Shown one piece after another: positions 29,026 through 36,221 of a DNA stretch of 48,442 bases. Both the position numbers and the translations under genes were made by a program. The notes below the pieces were generated by a model. That model worked only from the letters and a program-made list of their open reading frames with translations, was not told the DNA's origin and searched no databases. Every line of letters begins with the position of its first letter. Within the stretch, counting starts at the first letter, position 1. Source of the stretch: Pseudomonas sp. 30_B (GTDB taxonomy: Bacteria; Pseudomonadota; Gammaproteobacteria; Pseudomonadales; Pseudomonadaceae); assembly GCF_017491605.1 (NCBI RefSeq), contig NZ_JAFGYY010000031.1, positions 1 through 48,442 of the forward strand. Direction: 5' to 3'.

Positions 29026-29051
29026 CGCAAAGTCTCCGCAATTACACGCAA
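29012..29051 (-). promoter_or_regulatory. pI: pI promoter with CII-binding repeats
   Basis: On the minus strand TTGC-N6-TTGC is present (seen as GCAATTACACGCAA at 29038-29051), the CII recognition pattern around a -35 region. The predicted start falls within the first codons of xis, which explains Int-only expression during the lysogenic response. Confidence 0.85.
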
Positions 29052-29064
29052 GAAAAAACCGCCA

Positions 29065-29232
29065 TCAGGCGGCTTGGTGTTCTTTCAGTTCTTCAATTCG
29101 AATATTGGTTACGTCTGCATGTGCTATCTGCGCCCATATCATCCAGTGGTCGTAGCAGTCGTTGATGTTCTCCGCTTCGATAACTCTGTTGAATGGCTCT
29201 CCATTCCATTCTCCTGTGACTCGGAAGTGCAT
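29065..29232 (-). CDS. Small exo-xis region protein Orf55
   Basis: 55-aa protein (MHFRVTGEWNGEPFNRVIEA at the N terminus, ending HQAA) lying just upstream of xis in the pL operon, too short for many gene finders. Clean ATG, acidic, with two Trp near the middle; DUF-type protein present in many lambdoid phages. Function not known; the exo-xis region as a whole has been linked to lysogenisation and prophage induction. A start codon near AGGAGA-like sequence supports expression. Confidence 0.8.
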   Translation of the reverse strand: MHFRVTGEWNGEPFNRVIEAENINDCYDHWMIWAQIAHADVTNIRIEELKEHQAA

Positions 29233-29320
29233 TTATCATCTCCATAAAACAAAACCCGCCGTAGCGAGTTCAGATAAAATAAATCCCCGCGAGTGCGAGG
29301 ATTGTTATGTAATATTGGGT

Positions 29321-29602
29321 TTAATCATCTATATGTTTTGTACAGAGAGGGCAAGTATCGTTTCCACCGTACTCGTGATAATAATTTTGCACGGTATCAG
29401 TCATTTCTCGCACATTGCAGAATGGGGATTTGTCTTCATTAGACTTATAAACCTTCATGGAATATTTGTATGCCGACTCTATATCTATACCTTCATCTAC
29501 ATAAACACCTTCGTGATGTCTGCATGGAGACAAGACACCGGATCTGCACAACATTGATAACGCCCAATCTTTTTGCTCAGACTCTAACTCATTGATACTC
29601 AT
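29321..29602 (-). CDS. ea8.5: Ea8.5
   Basis: 93-aa early protein, not essential. It has several cysteines (MLCRSGVLSPCRHHEG and CPLCTKHIDD near the C terminus), suggesting a zinc-bound fold; a homeodomain-like helix-turn-helix plus zinc-finger fold has been reported for it. It is preceded by TGCAAGGAG. It belongs to the delayed-early leftward genes whose overproduction disturbs the lysis-lysogeny choice. Confidence 0.9.
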   Translation of the reverse strand: MSINELESEQKDWALSMLCRSGVLSPCRHHEGVYVDEGIDIESAYKYSMKVYKSNEDKSPFCNVREMTDTVQNYYHEYGGNDTCPLCTKHIDD

Positions 29603-29793
29603 TTATAAACTCCTTGCAATGTATGTCGTTTCAGCTAAACGGTATCAGCAATGTTTATGTAAAGAAACAGTAAGATAATACTCAACCCGATGTTTGAGTA
29701 CGGTCATCATCTGACACTACAGACTCTGGCATCGCTGTGAAGACGACGCGAAATTCAGCATTTTCACAAGCGTTATCTTTTACAAAACCGATC

Positions 29794-30342
29794 TCACTCT
29801 CCTTTGATGCGAATGCCAGCGTCAGACATCATATGCAGATACTCACCTGCATCCTGAACCCATTGACCTCCAACCCCGTAATAGCGATGCGTAATGATGT
29901 CGATAGTTACTAACGGGTCTTGTTCGATTAACTGCCGCAGAAACTCTTCCAGGTCACCAGTGCAGTGCTTGATAACAGGAGTCTTCCCAGGATGGCGAAC
30001 AACAAGAAACTGGTTTCCGTCTTCACGGACTTCGTTGCTTTCCAGTTTAGCAATACGCTTACTCCCATCCGAGATAACACCTTCGTAATACTCACGCTGC
30101 TCGTTGAGTTTTGATTTTGCTGTTTCAAGCTCAACACGCAGTTTCCCTACTGTTAGCGCAATATCCTCGTTCTCCTGGTCGCGGCGTTTGATGTATTGCT
30201 GGTTTCTTTCCCGTTCATCCAGCAGTTCCAGCACAATCGATGGTGTTACCAATTCATGGAAAAGGTCTGCGTCAAATCCCCAGTCGTCATGCATTGCCTG
30301 CTCTGCCGCTTCACGCAGTGCCTGAGAGTTAATTTCGCTCAC
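29794..30342 (-). CDS. ea22: Ea22
   Basis: 182-aa early protein of unknown biochemical activity. The middle (about 50-110) is a long charged coiled coil (rich in Glu, Arg, Lys and Gln), suggesting oligomerisation. The C-terminal part (GNQFLVVRHPGKTP onward) is compact and conserved among lambdoid and Shiga phages. Its start overlaps the orf73 stop by 4 bases. It has been linked to favouring lysogeny. Confidence 0.9.
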   Translation of the reverse strand: MSEINSQALREAAEQAMHDDWGFDADLFHELVTPSIVLELLDERERNQQYIKRRDQENEDIALTVGKLRVELETAKSKLNEQREYYEGVISDGSKRIAKLESNEVREDGNQFLVVRHPGKTPVIKHCTGDLEEFLRQLIEQDPLVTIDIITHRYYGVGGQWVQDAGEYLHMMSDAGIRIKGE

Positions 30343-30560
30343 TTCGAACCTCTCTGTTTACTGATAAGTTCCAGATCCTCCTGGCAACTTGCACAAGTCC
30401 GACAACCCTGAACGACCAGGCGTCTTCGTTCATCTATCGGATCGCCACACTCACAACAATGAGTGGCAGATATAGCCTGGTGGTTCAGGCGGCGCATTTT
30501 TATTGCTGTGTTGCGCTGTAATTCTTCTATTTCTGATGCTGAATCAATGATGTCTGCCAT
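30339..30560 (-). CDS. Orf73, DksA/TraR-type zinc finger protein
   Basis: 73-aa protein of the DksA/TraR C4 zinc-finger type. A Cys-x2-Cys (CCECGDP) and a second Cys-x2-Cys (CRTCASC) are separated by about 17 residues, preceded by a short helix (IDSASEIEELQRNTAIKM). Small phage and plasmid TraR proteins bind the RNA polymerase secondary channel and mimic ppGpp/DksA. Orf73 could therefore modulate host transcription during infection (inference). It is coupled to ea22 by a 4-base overlap. Confidence 0.85.
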   Translation of the reverse strand: MADIIDSASEIEELQRNTAIKMRRLNHQAISATHCCECGDPIDERRRLVVQGCRTCASCQEDLELISKQRGSK

Positions 30561-30615
30561 CTTTCATTAATCCCTGAACTGTTGGTTAATACGCTTGAGG
30601 GTGAATGCGAATAAT

Positions 30616-30636
30616 AAAAAAGGAGCCTGTAGCTCC
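30616..30636 (-). terminator. Leftward terminator-like hairpin before orf73
   Basis: Read leftward, GGAGC-TACAG-GCTCC is followed by TTTTTT (A-run at 30616-30621 on the plus strand). It is a compact factor-independent terminator in the pL operon, to be overridden by N-modified polymerase, which could limit ea22/orf73 expression when N is absent. Confidence 0.7.
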
Positions 30637-30658
30637 CTGATGATTTTGCTTTTCATGT

Positions 30659-30841
30659 TCATCGTTCCTTAAAGACGCCGTTTAACATGCCGATTGCCAG
30701 GCTTAAATGAGTCGGTGTGAATCCCATCAGCGTTACCGTTTCGCGGTGCTTCTTCAGTACGCTACGGCAAATGTCATCGACGTTTTTATCCGGAAACTGC
30801 TGTCTGGCTTTTTTTGATTTCAGAATTAGCCTGACGGGCAA
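30659..30841 (-). CDS. Small ORF downstream of orf61, possibly its displaced C-terminal part
   Basis: Open frame of 60 codons ending GFTPTHLSLAIGMLNGVFKER. Its start region overlaps the end of orf61 in a different frame. The first residues (MPVRLILKSKK) look like out-of-frame translation. From KKARQQFPDKNVDD onward the sequence looks like a real globular protein. Removing one A from the A7 run (T7 at 30809-30815 on the plus strand) fuses it to orf61, giving a 71-aa protein from MTPQQENALRS. Whether it is made alone, by slippage, or not at all is unknown. Confidence 0.55.
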   Translation of the reverse strand: MPVRLILKSKKARQQFPDKNVDDICRSVLKKHRETVTLMGFTPTHLSLAIGMLNGVFKER

Positions 30842-30971
30842 TGCTGCGAAGGGCGTTTTCCTGCTGAGGTGTCATTGAACAAGTCCCATGTCGGCAAGCA
30901 TAAGCACACAGAATATGAAGCCCGCTGCCAGAAAAATGCATTCCGTGGTTGTCATACCTGGTTTCTCTCAT
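30786..30971 (-). CDS. Orf61
   Basis: 61-aa ORF of the exo-xis region. The N-terminal 32 residues are His/Cys/Gly-rich and unlike a conserved domain. The more probable start is Met33 (MTPQQENALRSIARQANSEIKK), after which the frame meets a run of seven A's and ends soon after (SQTAVSG). It overlaps the next leftward ORF. Published as a lambda ORF of unknown function affecting phage development. Confidence 0.65.
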   Translation of the reverse strand: MRETRYDNHGMHFSGSGLHILCAYACRHGTCSMTPQQENALRSIARQANSEIKKSQTAVSG

Positions 30972-31143
30972 CTGCTTCTGCTTTCGCCACCATCATTTCC
31001 AGCTTTTGTGAAAGGGATGCGGCTAACGTATGAAATTCTTCGTCTGTTTCTACTGGTATTGGCACAAACCTGATTCCAATTTGAGCAAGGCTATGTGCCA
31101 TCTCGATACTCGTTCTTAACTCAACAGAAGATGCTTTGTGCAT
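30952..31143 (-). CDS. Orf63
   Basis: 63-aa protein ([21 protein letters not shown]), two helices rich in Ala, Glu and Met, acidic; no known enzymatic motif. It has been reported to restrict host cell-cycle progression and promote lysogenisation together with other exo-xis genes. It overlaps orf61 and orf60a, consistent with a compact translated chain in the pL operon. Confidence 0.8.
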   Translation of the reverse strand: MHKASSVELRTSIEMAHSLAQIGIRFVPIPVETDEEFHTLAASLSQKLEMMVAKAEADERNQV

Positions 31144-31298
31144 ACAGCCCCTCGTTTATTATTTATCTCCTCAGCCAGCCGCTGTGCTTTCAGTGGATTT
31201 CGGATAACAGAAAGGCCGGGAAATACCCAGCCTCGCTTTGTAACGGAGTAGACGAAAGTGATTGCGCCTACCCGGATATTATCGTGAGGATGCGTCAT
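31116..31298 (-). CDS. Orf60a
   Basis: 60-aa protein starting [18 protein letters not shown]; a 62-codon version with an upstream ATG is possible. It overlaps the end of exo (4 bases) and orf63. Mixed beta-alpha composition with one Cys; function unknown, part of the exo-xis set. The 4-base overlap with exo suggests translational coupling. Confidence 0.8.
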
Positions 31299-31975
31299 CG
31301 CCATTGCTCCCCAAATACAAAACCAATTTCAGCCAGTGCCTCGTCCATTTTTTCGATGAACTCCGGCACGATCTCGTCAAAACTCGCCATGTACTTTTCA
31401 TCCCGCTCAATCACGACATAATGCAGGCCTTCACGCTTCATACGCGGGTCATAGTTGGCAAAGTACCAGGCATTTTTTCGCGTCACCCACATGCTGTACT
31501 GCACCTGGGCCATGTAAGCTGACTTTATGGCCTCGAAACCACCGAGCCGGAACTTCATGAAATCCCGGGAGGTAAACGGGCATTTCAGTTCAAGGCCGTT
31601 GCCGTCACTGCATAAACCATCGGGAGAGCAGGCGGTACGCATACTTTCGTCGCGATAGATGATCGGGGATTCAGTAACATTCACGCCGGAAGTGAATTCA
31701 AACAGGGTTCTGGCGTCGTTCTCGTACTGTTTTCCCCAGGCCAGTGCTTTAGCGTTAACTTCCGGAGCCACACCGGTGCAAACCTCAGCAAGCAGGGTGT
31801 GGAAGTAGGACATTTTCATGTCAGGCCACTTCTTTCCGGAGCGGGGTTTTGCTATCACGTTGTGAACTTCTGAAGCGGTGATGACGCCGAGCCGTAATTT
31901 GTGCCACGCATCATCCCCCTGTTCGACAGCTCTCACATCGATCCCGGTACGCTGCAGGATAATGTCCGGTGTCAT
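31295..31975 (-). CDS. exo: Lambda exonuclease (Red alpha)
   Basis: 226-aa 5'-3' double-strand DNA exonuclease forming a trimeric ring. Active-site residues visible: Asp119 (CSPDG), Glu129 and Lys131 (GLELKCP). It produces 3' single-strand tails that Bet coats for annealing. The 4-base overlap with bet keeps the two Red proteins coupled. It belongs to the YqaJ/restriction-endonuclease-like fold family. Confidence 0.98.
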
Positions 31976-32757
31976 GCTGCCACCTTCTGCTCTGCGGCTT
32001 TCTGTTTCAGGAATCCAAGAGCTTTTACTGCTTCGGCCTGTGTCAGTTCTGACGATGCACGAATGTCGCGGCGAAATATCTGGGAACAGAGCGGCAATAA
32101 GTCGTCATCCCATGTTTTATCCAGGGCGATCAGCAGAGTGTTAATCTCCTGCATGGTTTCATCGTTAACCGGAGTGATGTCGCGTTCCGGCTGACGTTCT
32201 GCAGTGTATGCAGTATTTTCGACAATGCGCTCGGCTTCATCCTTGTCATAGATACCAGCAAATCCGAAGGCCAGACGGGCACACTGAATCATGGCTTTAT
32301 GACGTAACATCCGTTTGGGATGCGACTGCCACGGCCCCGTGATTTCTCTGCCTTCGCGAGTTTTGAATGGTTCGCGGCGGCATTCATCCATCCATTCGGT
32401 AACGCAGATCGGATGATTACGGTCCTTGCGGTAAATCCGGCATGTACAGGATTCATTGTCCTGCTCAAAGTCCATGCCATCAAACTGCTGGTTTTCATTG
32501 ATGATGCGGGACCAGCCATCAACGCCCACCACCGGAACGATGCCATTCTGCTTATCAGGAAAGGCGTAAATTTCTTTCGTCCACGGATTAAGGCCGTACT
32601 GGTTGGCAACGATCAGTAATGCGATGAACTGCGCATCGCTGGCATCACCTTTAAATGCCGTCTGGCGAAGAGTGGTGATCAGTTCCTGTGGGTCGACAGA
32701 ATCCATGCCGACACGTTCAGCCAGCTTCCCAGCCAGCGTTGCGAGTGCAGTACTCAT
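31972..32757 (-). CDS. bet: Single-strand annealing protein Beta (Red beta)
   Basis: 261-aa RecT/Bet-family annealase. It coats single-strand DNA left by Exo and anneals homologous strands. The N-terminal about 175 residues form the conserved annealing core ([25 protein letters not shown]). The C-terminal part ([15 protein letters not shown]...) binds Exo and the host SSB tail. Lies between gam and exo in the pL operon. Confidence 0.98.
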
Positions 32758-32762
32758 TCGTT

Positions 32763-33179
32763 TTATACCTCTGAATCAATATCAACCTGGTGGTGAGCAA
32801 TGGTTTCAACCATGTACCGGATGTGTTCTGCCATGCGCTCCTGAAACTCAACATCGTCATCAAACGCACGGGTAATGGATTTTTTGCTGGCCCCGTGGCG
32901 TTGCAAATGATCGATGCATAGCGATTCAAACAGGTGCTGGGGCAGGCCTTTTTCCATGTCGTCTGCCAGTTCTGCCTCTTTCTCTTCACGGGCGAGCTGC
33001 TGGTAGTGACGCGCCCAGCTCTGAGCCTCAAGACGATCCTGAATGTAATAAGCGTTCATGGCTGAACTCCTGAAATAGCTGTGAAAATATCGCCCGCGAA
33101 ATGCCGGGCTGATTAGGAAAACAGGAAAGGGGGTTAGTGAATGCTTTTGCTTGATCTCAGTTTCAGTATTAATATCCAT
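32763..33179 (-). CDS. gam: RecBCD inhibitor Gam
   Basis: Inhibitor of RecBCD that mimics DNA and protects linear phage DNA and rolling-circle replication. The long form shown is 138 aa ([14 protein letters not shown]). The active short form (GamS) starts at Met41 ([15 protein letters not shown]), giving 98 aa. The C-terminal dimer-forming helices are acidic. It overlaps kil by 46 bases. Confidence 0.95.
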
Positions 33180-33277
33180 TTTTTATAAGCGTCGACGGCT
33201 TCACGAAACATCTTTTCATCGCCAATAAAAGTGGCGATAGTGAATTTAGTCTGGATAGCCATAAGTGTTTGATCCAT
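33134..33277 (-). CDS. kil: Host division inhibitor Kil
   Basis: 47-aa peptide ([21 protein letters not shown]) that blocks FtsZ ring formation and causes filamentation when expressed. Located between cIII and gam and overlapping both. The in-frame extension upstream overlaps cIII; the internal ATG at 33277 is the known start. Confidence 0.93.
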
Positions 33278-33410
33278 TCTTTGGGACTCCTGGCTGATTA
33301 AGTATGTCGATAAGGCGTTTCCATCCGTCACGTAATTTACGGGTGATTCGTTCAAGTAAAGATTCGGAAGGGCAGCCAGCAACAGGCCACCCTGCAATGG
33401 CATATTGCAT
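33246..33410 (-). CDS. cIII: CIII, protector of CII
   Basis: 54-aa peptide (MQYAIAGWPVAGCPSESLLE) that inhibits the membrane protease FtsH (HflB) and so stabilises CII, tilting infection toward lysogeny. The amphipathic helix around residues 14-37 (ESLLERITRKLRDGWKRL) is the inhibitory part. The ATG at 33410 gives the known length. Its mRNA is known to switch structure and to be affected by RNase III. Confidence 0.96.
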   Translation of the reverse strand: MQYAIAGWPVAGCPSESLLERITRKLRDGWKRLIDILNQPGVPKNGSNTYGYPD

Positions 33411-33436
33411 GGTGTGCTCCTTATTTATACATAACG

Positions 33437-33459
33437 AAAAACGCCTCGAGTGAAGCGTT
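33437..33459 (-). terminator. Leftward terminator upstream of cIII
   Basis: Read leftward: AACGC-TTCACTCGAG-GCGTT followed by TTTCG. Stem of 5-6 bp with a short T-run, within the pL operon just before cIII. Likely one of the tL2-group terminators controlled by N. Confidence 0.6.
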
Positions 33460-33482
33460 ATTGGTATGCGGTAAAACCGCAC

Positions 33483-33851
33483 TCAGGCGGCCTTGATAGT
33501 CATATCATCTGAATCAAATATTCCTGATGTATCGATATCGGTAATTCTTATTCCTTCGCTACCATCCATTGGAGGCCATCCTTCCTGACCATTTCCATCA
33601 TTCCAGTCGAACTCACACACAACACCATATGCATTTAAGTCGCTTGAAATTGCTATAAGCAGAGCATGTTGCGCCAGCATGATTAATACAGCATTTAATA
33701 CAGAGCCGTGTTTATTGAGTCGGTATTCAGAGTCTGACCAGAAATTATTAATCTGGTGAAGTTTTTCCTCTGTCATTACGTCATGGTCGATTTCAATTTC
33801 TATTGATGCTTTCCAGTCGTAATCAATGATGTATTTTTTGATGTTTGACAT
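33483..33851 (-). CDS. ea10: Ea10 (SSB-like early protein)
   Basis: 122-aa strongly acidic protein (about 20 Asp/Glu in the last half: DWNDGNGQEG...). Sometimes annotated as single-strand DNA binding protein of lambda; I see no OB-fold motif that proves this. It is an early leftward gene between ral and cIII, flanked by terminator-like hairpins. Confidence 0.9.
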   Translation of the reverse strand: MSNIKKYIIDYDWKASIEIEIDHDVMTEEKLHQINNFWSDSEYRLNKHGSVLNAVLIMLAQHALLIAISSDLNAYGVVCEFDWNDGNGQEGWPPMDGSEGIRITDIDTSGIFDSDDMTIKAA

Positions 33852-33871
33852 CTGTTCATATCCTCACAGAT

Positions 33872-33897
33872 AAAAAATCGCCCTCACACTGGAGGGC
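33872..33897 (-). terminator. Leftward terminator between ral and ea10
   Basis: Read leftward, GCCCTCCAGTGTGAGGGC (33880-33897) makes a 6-bp GC-rich stem with a 6-base loop and is followed by GATTTTTTA. It is a good factor-independent terminator (tL2 type) that N-modified polymerase passes. Confidence 0.8.
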
Positions 33898-34033
33898 AAA
33901 GAAGATTTCCAATAATCAGAACAAGTCGGCTCCTGTTTAGTTACGAGCGACATTGCTCCGTGTATTCACTCGTTGGAATGAATACACAGTGCAGTGTTTA
34001 TTCTGTTATTTATGCCAAAAATAAAGGCCACTA

Positions 34034-34234
34034 TCAGGCAGCTTTGTTGTTCTGTTTACCAAGTTCTCTGGCAATCATTGCCGTCGTTCGTATTGCCCAT
34101 TTATCGACATATTTCCCATCTTCCATTACAGGAAACATTTCTTCAGGCTTAACCATGCATTCCGATTGCAGCTTGCATCCATTGCATCGCTTGAATTGTC
34201 CACACCATTGATTTTTATCAATAGTCGTAGTCAT
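34034..34234 (-). CDS. ral: Restriction alleviation protein Ral
   Basis: 66-aa protein (MTTTIDKNQWCGQFKRCNGCK) that reduces EcoK-type I restriction and enhances modification by the host enzyme. Four cysteines in the N-terminal half (CGQFKRCNGCKLQSEC) suggest metal binding. Expressed early from pL. The start overlaps the tail of the tiny orf28. Confidence 0.94.
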   Translation of the reverse strand: MTTTIDKNQWCGQFKRCNGCKLQSECMVKPEEMFPVMEDGKYVDKWAIRTTAMIARELGKQNNKAA

Positions 34235-34304
34235 ACGGATAGTCCTGGTATTGTTCCATCACATCCTGAGGATGCTCTTCGAACTCTTCAAATTCTTCTT
34301 CCAT
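34218..34304 (-). CDS. Tiny acidic ORF (28 aa) upstream of ral
   Basis: 28-codon frame MEEEFEEFEEHPQDVMEQYQ ending in a Tyr/Asp-rich tail (PYDYDY). Its 3' end overlaps the ral start by 17 bases, suggesting a leader peptide or a coupled microprotein. The start lies shortly after AGGTGATAT. Composition (about half acidic or Tyr) could mimic DNA. No function known; listed as orf28 in lambda maps. Confidence 0.6.
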   Translation of the reverse strand: MEEEFEEFEEHPQDVMEQYQDYPYDYDY

Positions 34305-34428
34305 ATATCACCTTAAATAGTGGATTGCGGTAGTAAAGATTGTGCCTGTCTTTTAACCACATCAGGCTCGGTGGTTCTCGTGTACCCCTACAGCGAGAAA
34401 TCGGATAAACTATTACAACCCCTACAGT

Positions 34429-34983
34429 TTGATGAGTATAGAAATGGATCCACTCGTTATTCTCGGACGAGTGTTCAGTAATGAACCTCTGGAGAGAACC
34501 ATGTATATGATCGTTATCTGGGTTGGACTTCTGCTTTTAAGCCCAGATAACTGGCCTGAATATGTTAATGAGAGAATCGGTATTCCTCATGTGTGGCATG
34601 TTTTCGTCTTTGCTCTTGCATTTTCGCTAGCAATTAATGTGCATCGATTATCAGCTATTGCCAGCGCCAGATATAAGCGATTTAAGCTAAGAAAACGCAT
34701 TAAGATGCAAAACGATAAAGTGCGATCAGTAATTCAAAACCTTACAGAAGAGCAATCTATGGTTTTGTGCGCAGCCCTTAATGAAGGCAGGAAGTATGTG
34801 GTTACATCAAAACAATTCCCATACATTAGTGAGTTGATTGAGCTTGGTGTGTTGAACAAAACTTTTTCCCGATGGAATGGAAAGCATATATTATTCCCTA
34901 TTGAGGATATTTACTGGACTGAATTAGTTGCCAGCTATGATCCATATAATATTGAGATAAAGCCAAGGCCAATATCTAAGTAA
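34429..34983 (+). CDS. sieB: Superinfection exclusion protein SieB
   Basis: Rightward gene inside the leftward pL operon, 184 aa in the longest form. Two hydrophobic membrane segments near residues 25-40 (MYMIVIWVGLLLL) and 52-70 (HVFVFALAFSLAINV) point to an inner-membrane protein. It aborts growth of certain superinfecting lambdoid phages (e.g. P22). In P22 and lambda an internal in-frame start makes Esc, which blocks SieB. Expressed in the prophage; pL transcription runs antisense through it. Confidence 0.92.
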   Translation: MMSIEMDPLVILGRVFSNEPLERTMYMIVIWVGLLLLSPDNWPEYVNERIGIPHVWHVFVFALAFSLAINVHRLSAIASARYKRFKLRKRIKMQNDKVRSVIQNLTEEQSMVLCAALNEGRKYVVTSKQFPYISELIELGVLNKTFSRWNGKHILFPIEDIYWTELVASYDPYNIEIKPRPISK

Positions 34984-35307
34984 CTAGATAAGAGGAATCG
35001 ATTTTCCCTTAATTTTCTGGCGTCCACTGCATGTTATGCCGCGTTCGCCAGGCTTGCTGTACCATGTGCGCTGATTCTTGCGCTCAATACGTTGCAGGTT
35101 GCTTTCAATCTGTTTGTGGTATTCAGCCAGCACTGTAAGGTCTATCGGATTTAGTGCGCTTTCTACTCGTGATTTCGGTTTGCGATTCAGCGAGAGAATA
35201 GGGCGGTTAACTGGTTTTGCGCTTACCCCAACCAACAGGGGATTTGCTGCTTTCCATTGAGCCTGTTTCTCTGCGCGACGTTCGCGGCGGCGTGTTTGTG
35301 CATCCAT
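34984..35307 (-). CDS. N: Antitermination protein N
   Basis: 107-aa RNA-binding antiterminator starting MDAQTRRRERRAEKQAQWKA, whose Arg-rich N terminus (residues 1-22) binds nut boxB. A longer 133-codon form begins at 35385 upstream, but the 107-aa form is the known product. With NusA/B/E/G it modifies RNA polymerase at nutL and nutR. The N leader (about 220 bases to pL) carries nutL and the RNase III-cut hairpin that allows N autoregulation. Confidence 0.96.
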   Translation of the reverse strand: MDAQTRRRERRAEKQAQWKAANPLLVGVSAKPVNRPILSLNRKPKSRVESALNPIDLTVLAEYHKQIESNLQRIERKNQRTWYSKPGERGITCSGRQKIKGKSIPLI

Positions 35308-35465
35308 CTGGATTCTCCTGTCAGTTAGCTTTGGTGGTGTGTGGCAGTTGTAGTCCTGAACGAAAACCCCCCGCGATTGGCACATTGGCAGCTAATCCGG
35401 AATCGCACTTACGGCCAATGCTTCGTTTCGTATCACACACCCCAAAGCCTTCTGCTTTGAATGCT

Positions 35466-35496
35466 GCCCTTCTTCAGGGCTTAATTTTTAAGAGCG
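35466..35496 (-). promoter_or_regulatory. nutL: nutL (boxA and boxB)
   Basis: Read leftward: boxA CGCTCTTA (35489-35496) and boxB hairpin GCCCTGAAGAAGGGC (35466-35480). boxB has a 5-bp stem and GAAGA loop that binds N. Located about 35-65 bases downstream of the pL start. Confidence 0.97.
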
Positions 35497-35528
35497 TCAC
35501 CTTCATGGTGGTCAGTGCGTCCTGCTGA

Positions 35529-35600
35529 TGTGCTCAGTATCACCGCCAGTGGTATTTATGTCAACACCGCCAGAGATAATTTATCACCGCAGATGGTTAT
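35529..35600 (-). promoter_or_regulatory. pL: pL promoter with operators oL1, oL2, oL3
   Basis: Operators: oL1 TATCACCGCCAGTGGTA (35538-35554), oL2 CAACACCGCCAGAGATA (35562-35578), oL3 at 35582-35598. On the minus strand the -35 is TTGACA (35559-35564) and the -10 GATACT (35536-35541), spaced 17 bases, transcription starting near 35529. CI and Cro block it; CI octamers loop oL to oR about 2.4 kb away. Confidence 0.97.
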
Positions 35601-35751
35601 CTGTATGTTTTTTATATGAATTTATTTTTTGCAGGGGGGCATTGTTTGGTAGGTGAGAGATCTGAATTGCTATGTTTAGTGAGTTGTATCTATTTATTTT
35701 TCAATAAATACAATTGGTTATGTGTTTTGGGGGCGATCGTGAGGCAAAGAA
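35601..35751. other. Spacer between oL and the rex operon end
   Basis: AT-rich stretch between oL3 and the immunity terminator with no gene. Short A/T runs near 35605-35635 could include an UP-like element for pL; IHF sites are known around here in lambda. Nothing else is seen. Confidence 0.4.
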
Positions 35752-35773
35752 AACCCGGCGCTGAGGCCGGGTT
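35752..35773 (-). terminator. timm: timm terminator of the cI-rex operon
   Basis: Read leftward: AACCCGGCCTCAGCGCCGGGTT with an 8-bp GC-rich stem, followed by TTCTTT. It overlaps the rexB stop and ends the prophage cI-rexA-rexB transcript before oL. Confidence 0.85.
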
Positions 35774-36206
35774 ATTCTTGTTCTCTGGTCAAATTATATA
35801 GTTGGAAAACAAGGATGCATATATGAATGAACGATGCAGAGGCAATGCCGATGGCGATAGTGGGTATCATGTAGCCGCTTATGCTGGAAAGAAGCAATAA
35901 CCCGCAGAAAAACAAAGCTCCAAGCTCAACAAAACTAAGGGCATAGACAATAACTACCGATGTCATATACCCATACTCTCTAATCTTGGCCAGTCGGCGC
36001 GTTCTGCTTCCGATTAGAAACGTCAAGGCAGCAATCAGGATTGCAATCATGGTTCCTGCATATGATGACAATGTCGCCCCAAGACCATCTCTATGAGCTG
36101 AAAAAGAAACACCAGGAATGTAGTGGCGGAAAAGGAGATAGCAAATGCTTACGATAACGTAAGGAATTATTACTATGTAAACACCAGGCATGATTCTGTT
36201 CCGCAT
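35772..36206 (-). CDS. rexB: Exclusion protein RexB
   Basis: 144-aa inner-membrane protein with four hydrophobic segments, proposed ion channel of the Rex abortive infection system that depolarises cells infected by T4 rII and other phages. It also inhibits ClpP-mediated antitoxin breakdown. It is expressed with rexA from pRM and additionally from pLIT within rexA. Confidence 0.96.
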   Translation of the reverse strand: MRNRIMPGVYIVIIPYVIVSICYLLFRHYIPGVSFSAHRDGLGATLSSYAGTMIAILIAALTFLIGSRTRRLAKIREYGYMTSVVIVYALSFVELGALFFCGLLLLSSISGYMIPTIAIGIASASFIHICILVFQLYNLTREQE

Positions 36207-36221
36207 AATTACTCCTGATAA

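Noticed and set aside
28894..29247. 117-codon rightward frame over xis and orf55
   Set aside because: Antisense to well-supported leftward genes; no rightward promoter in this region.
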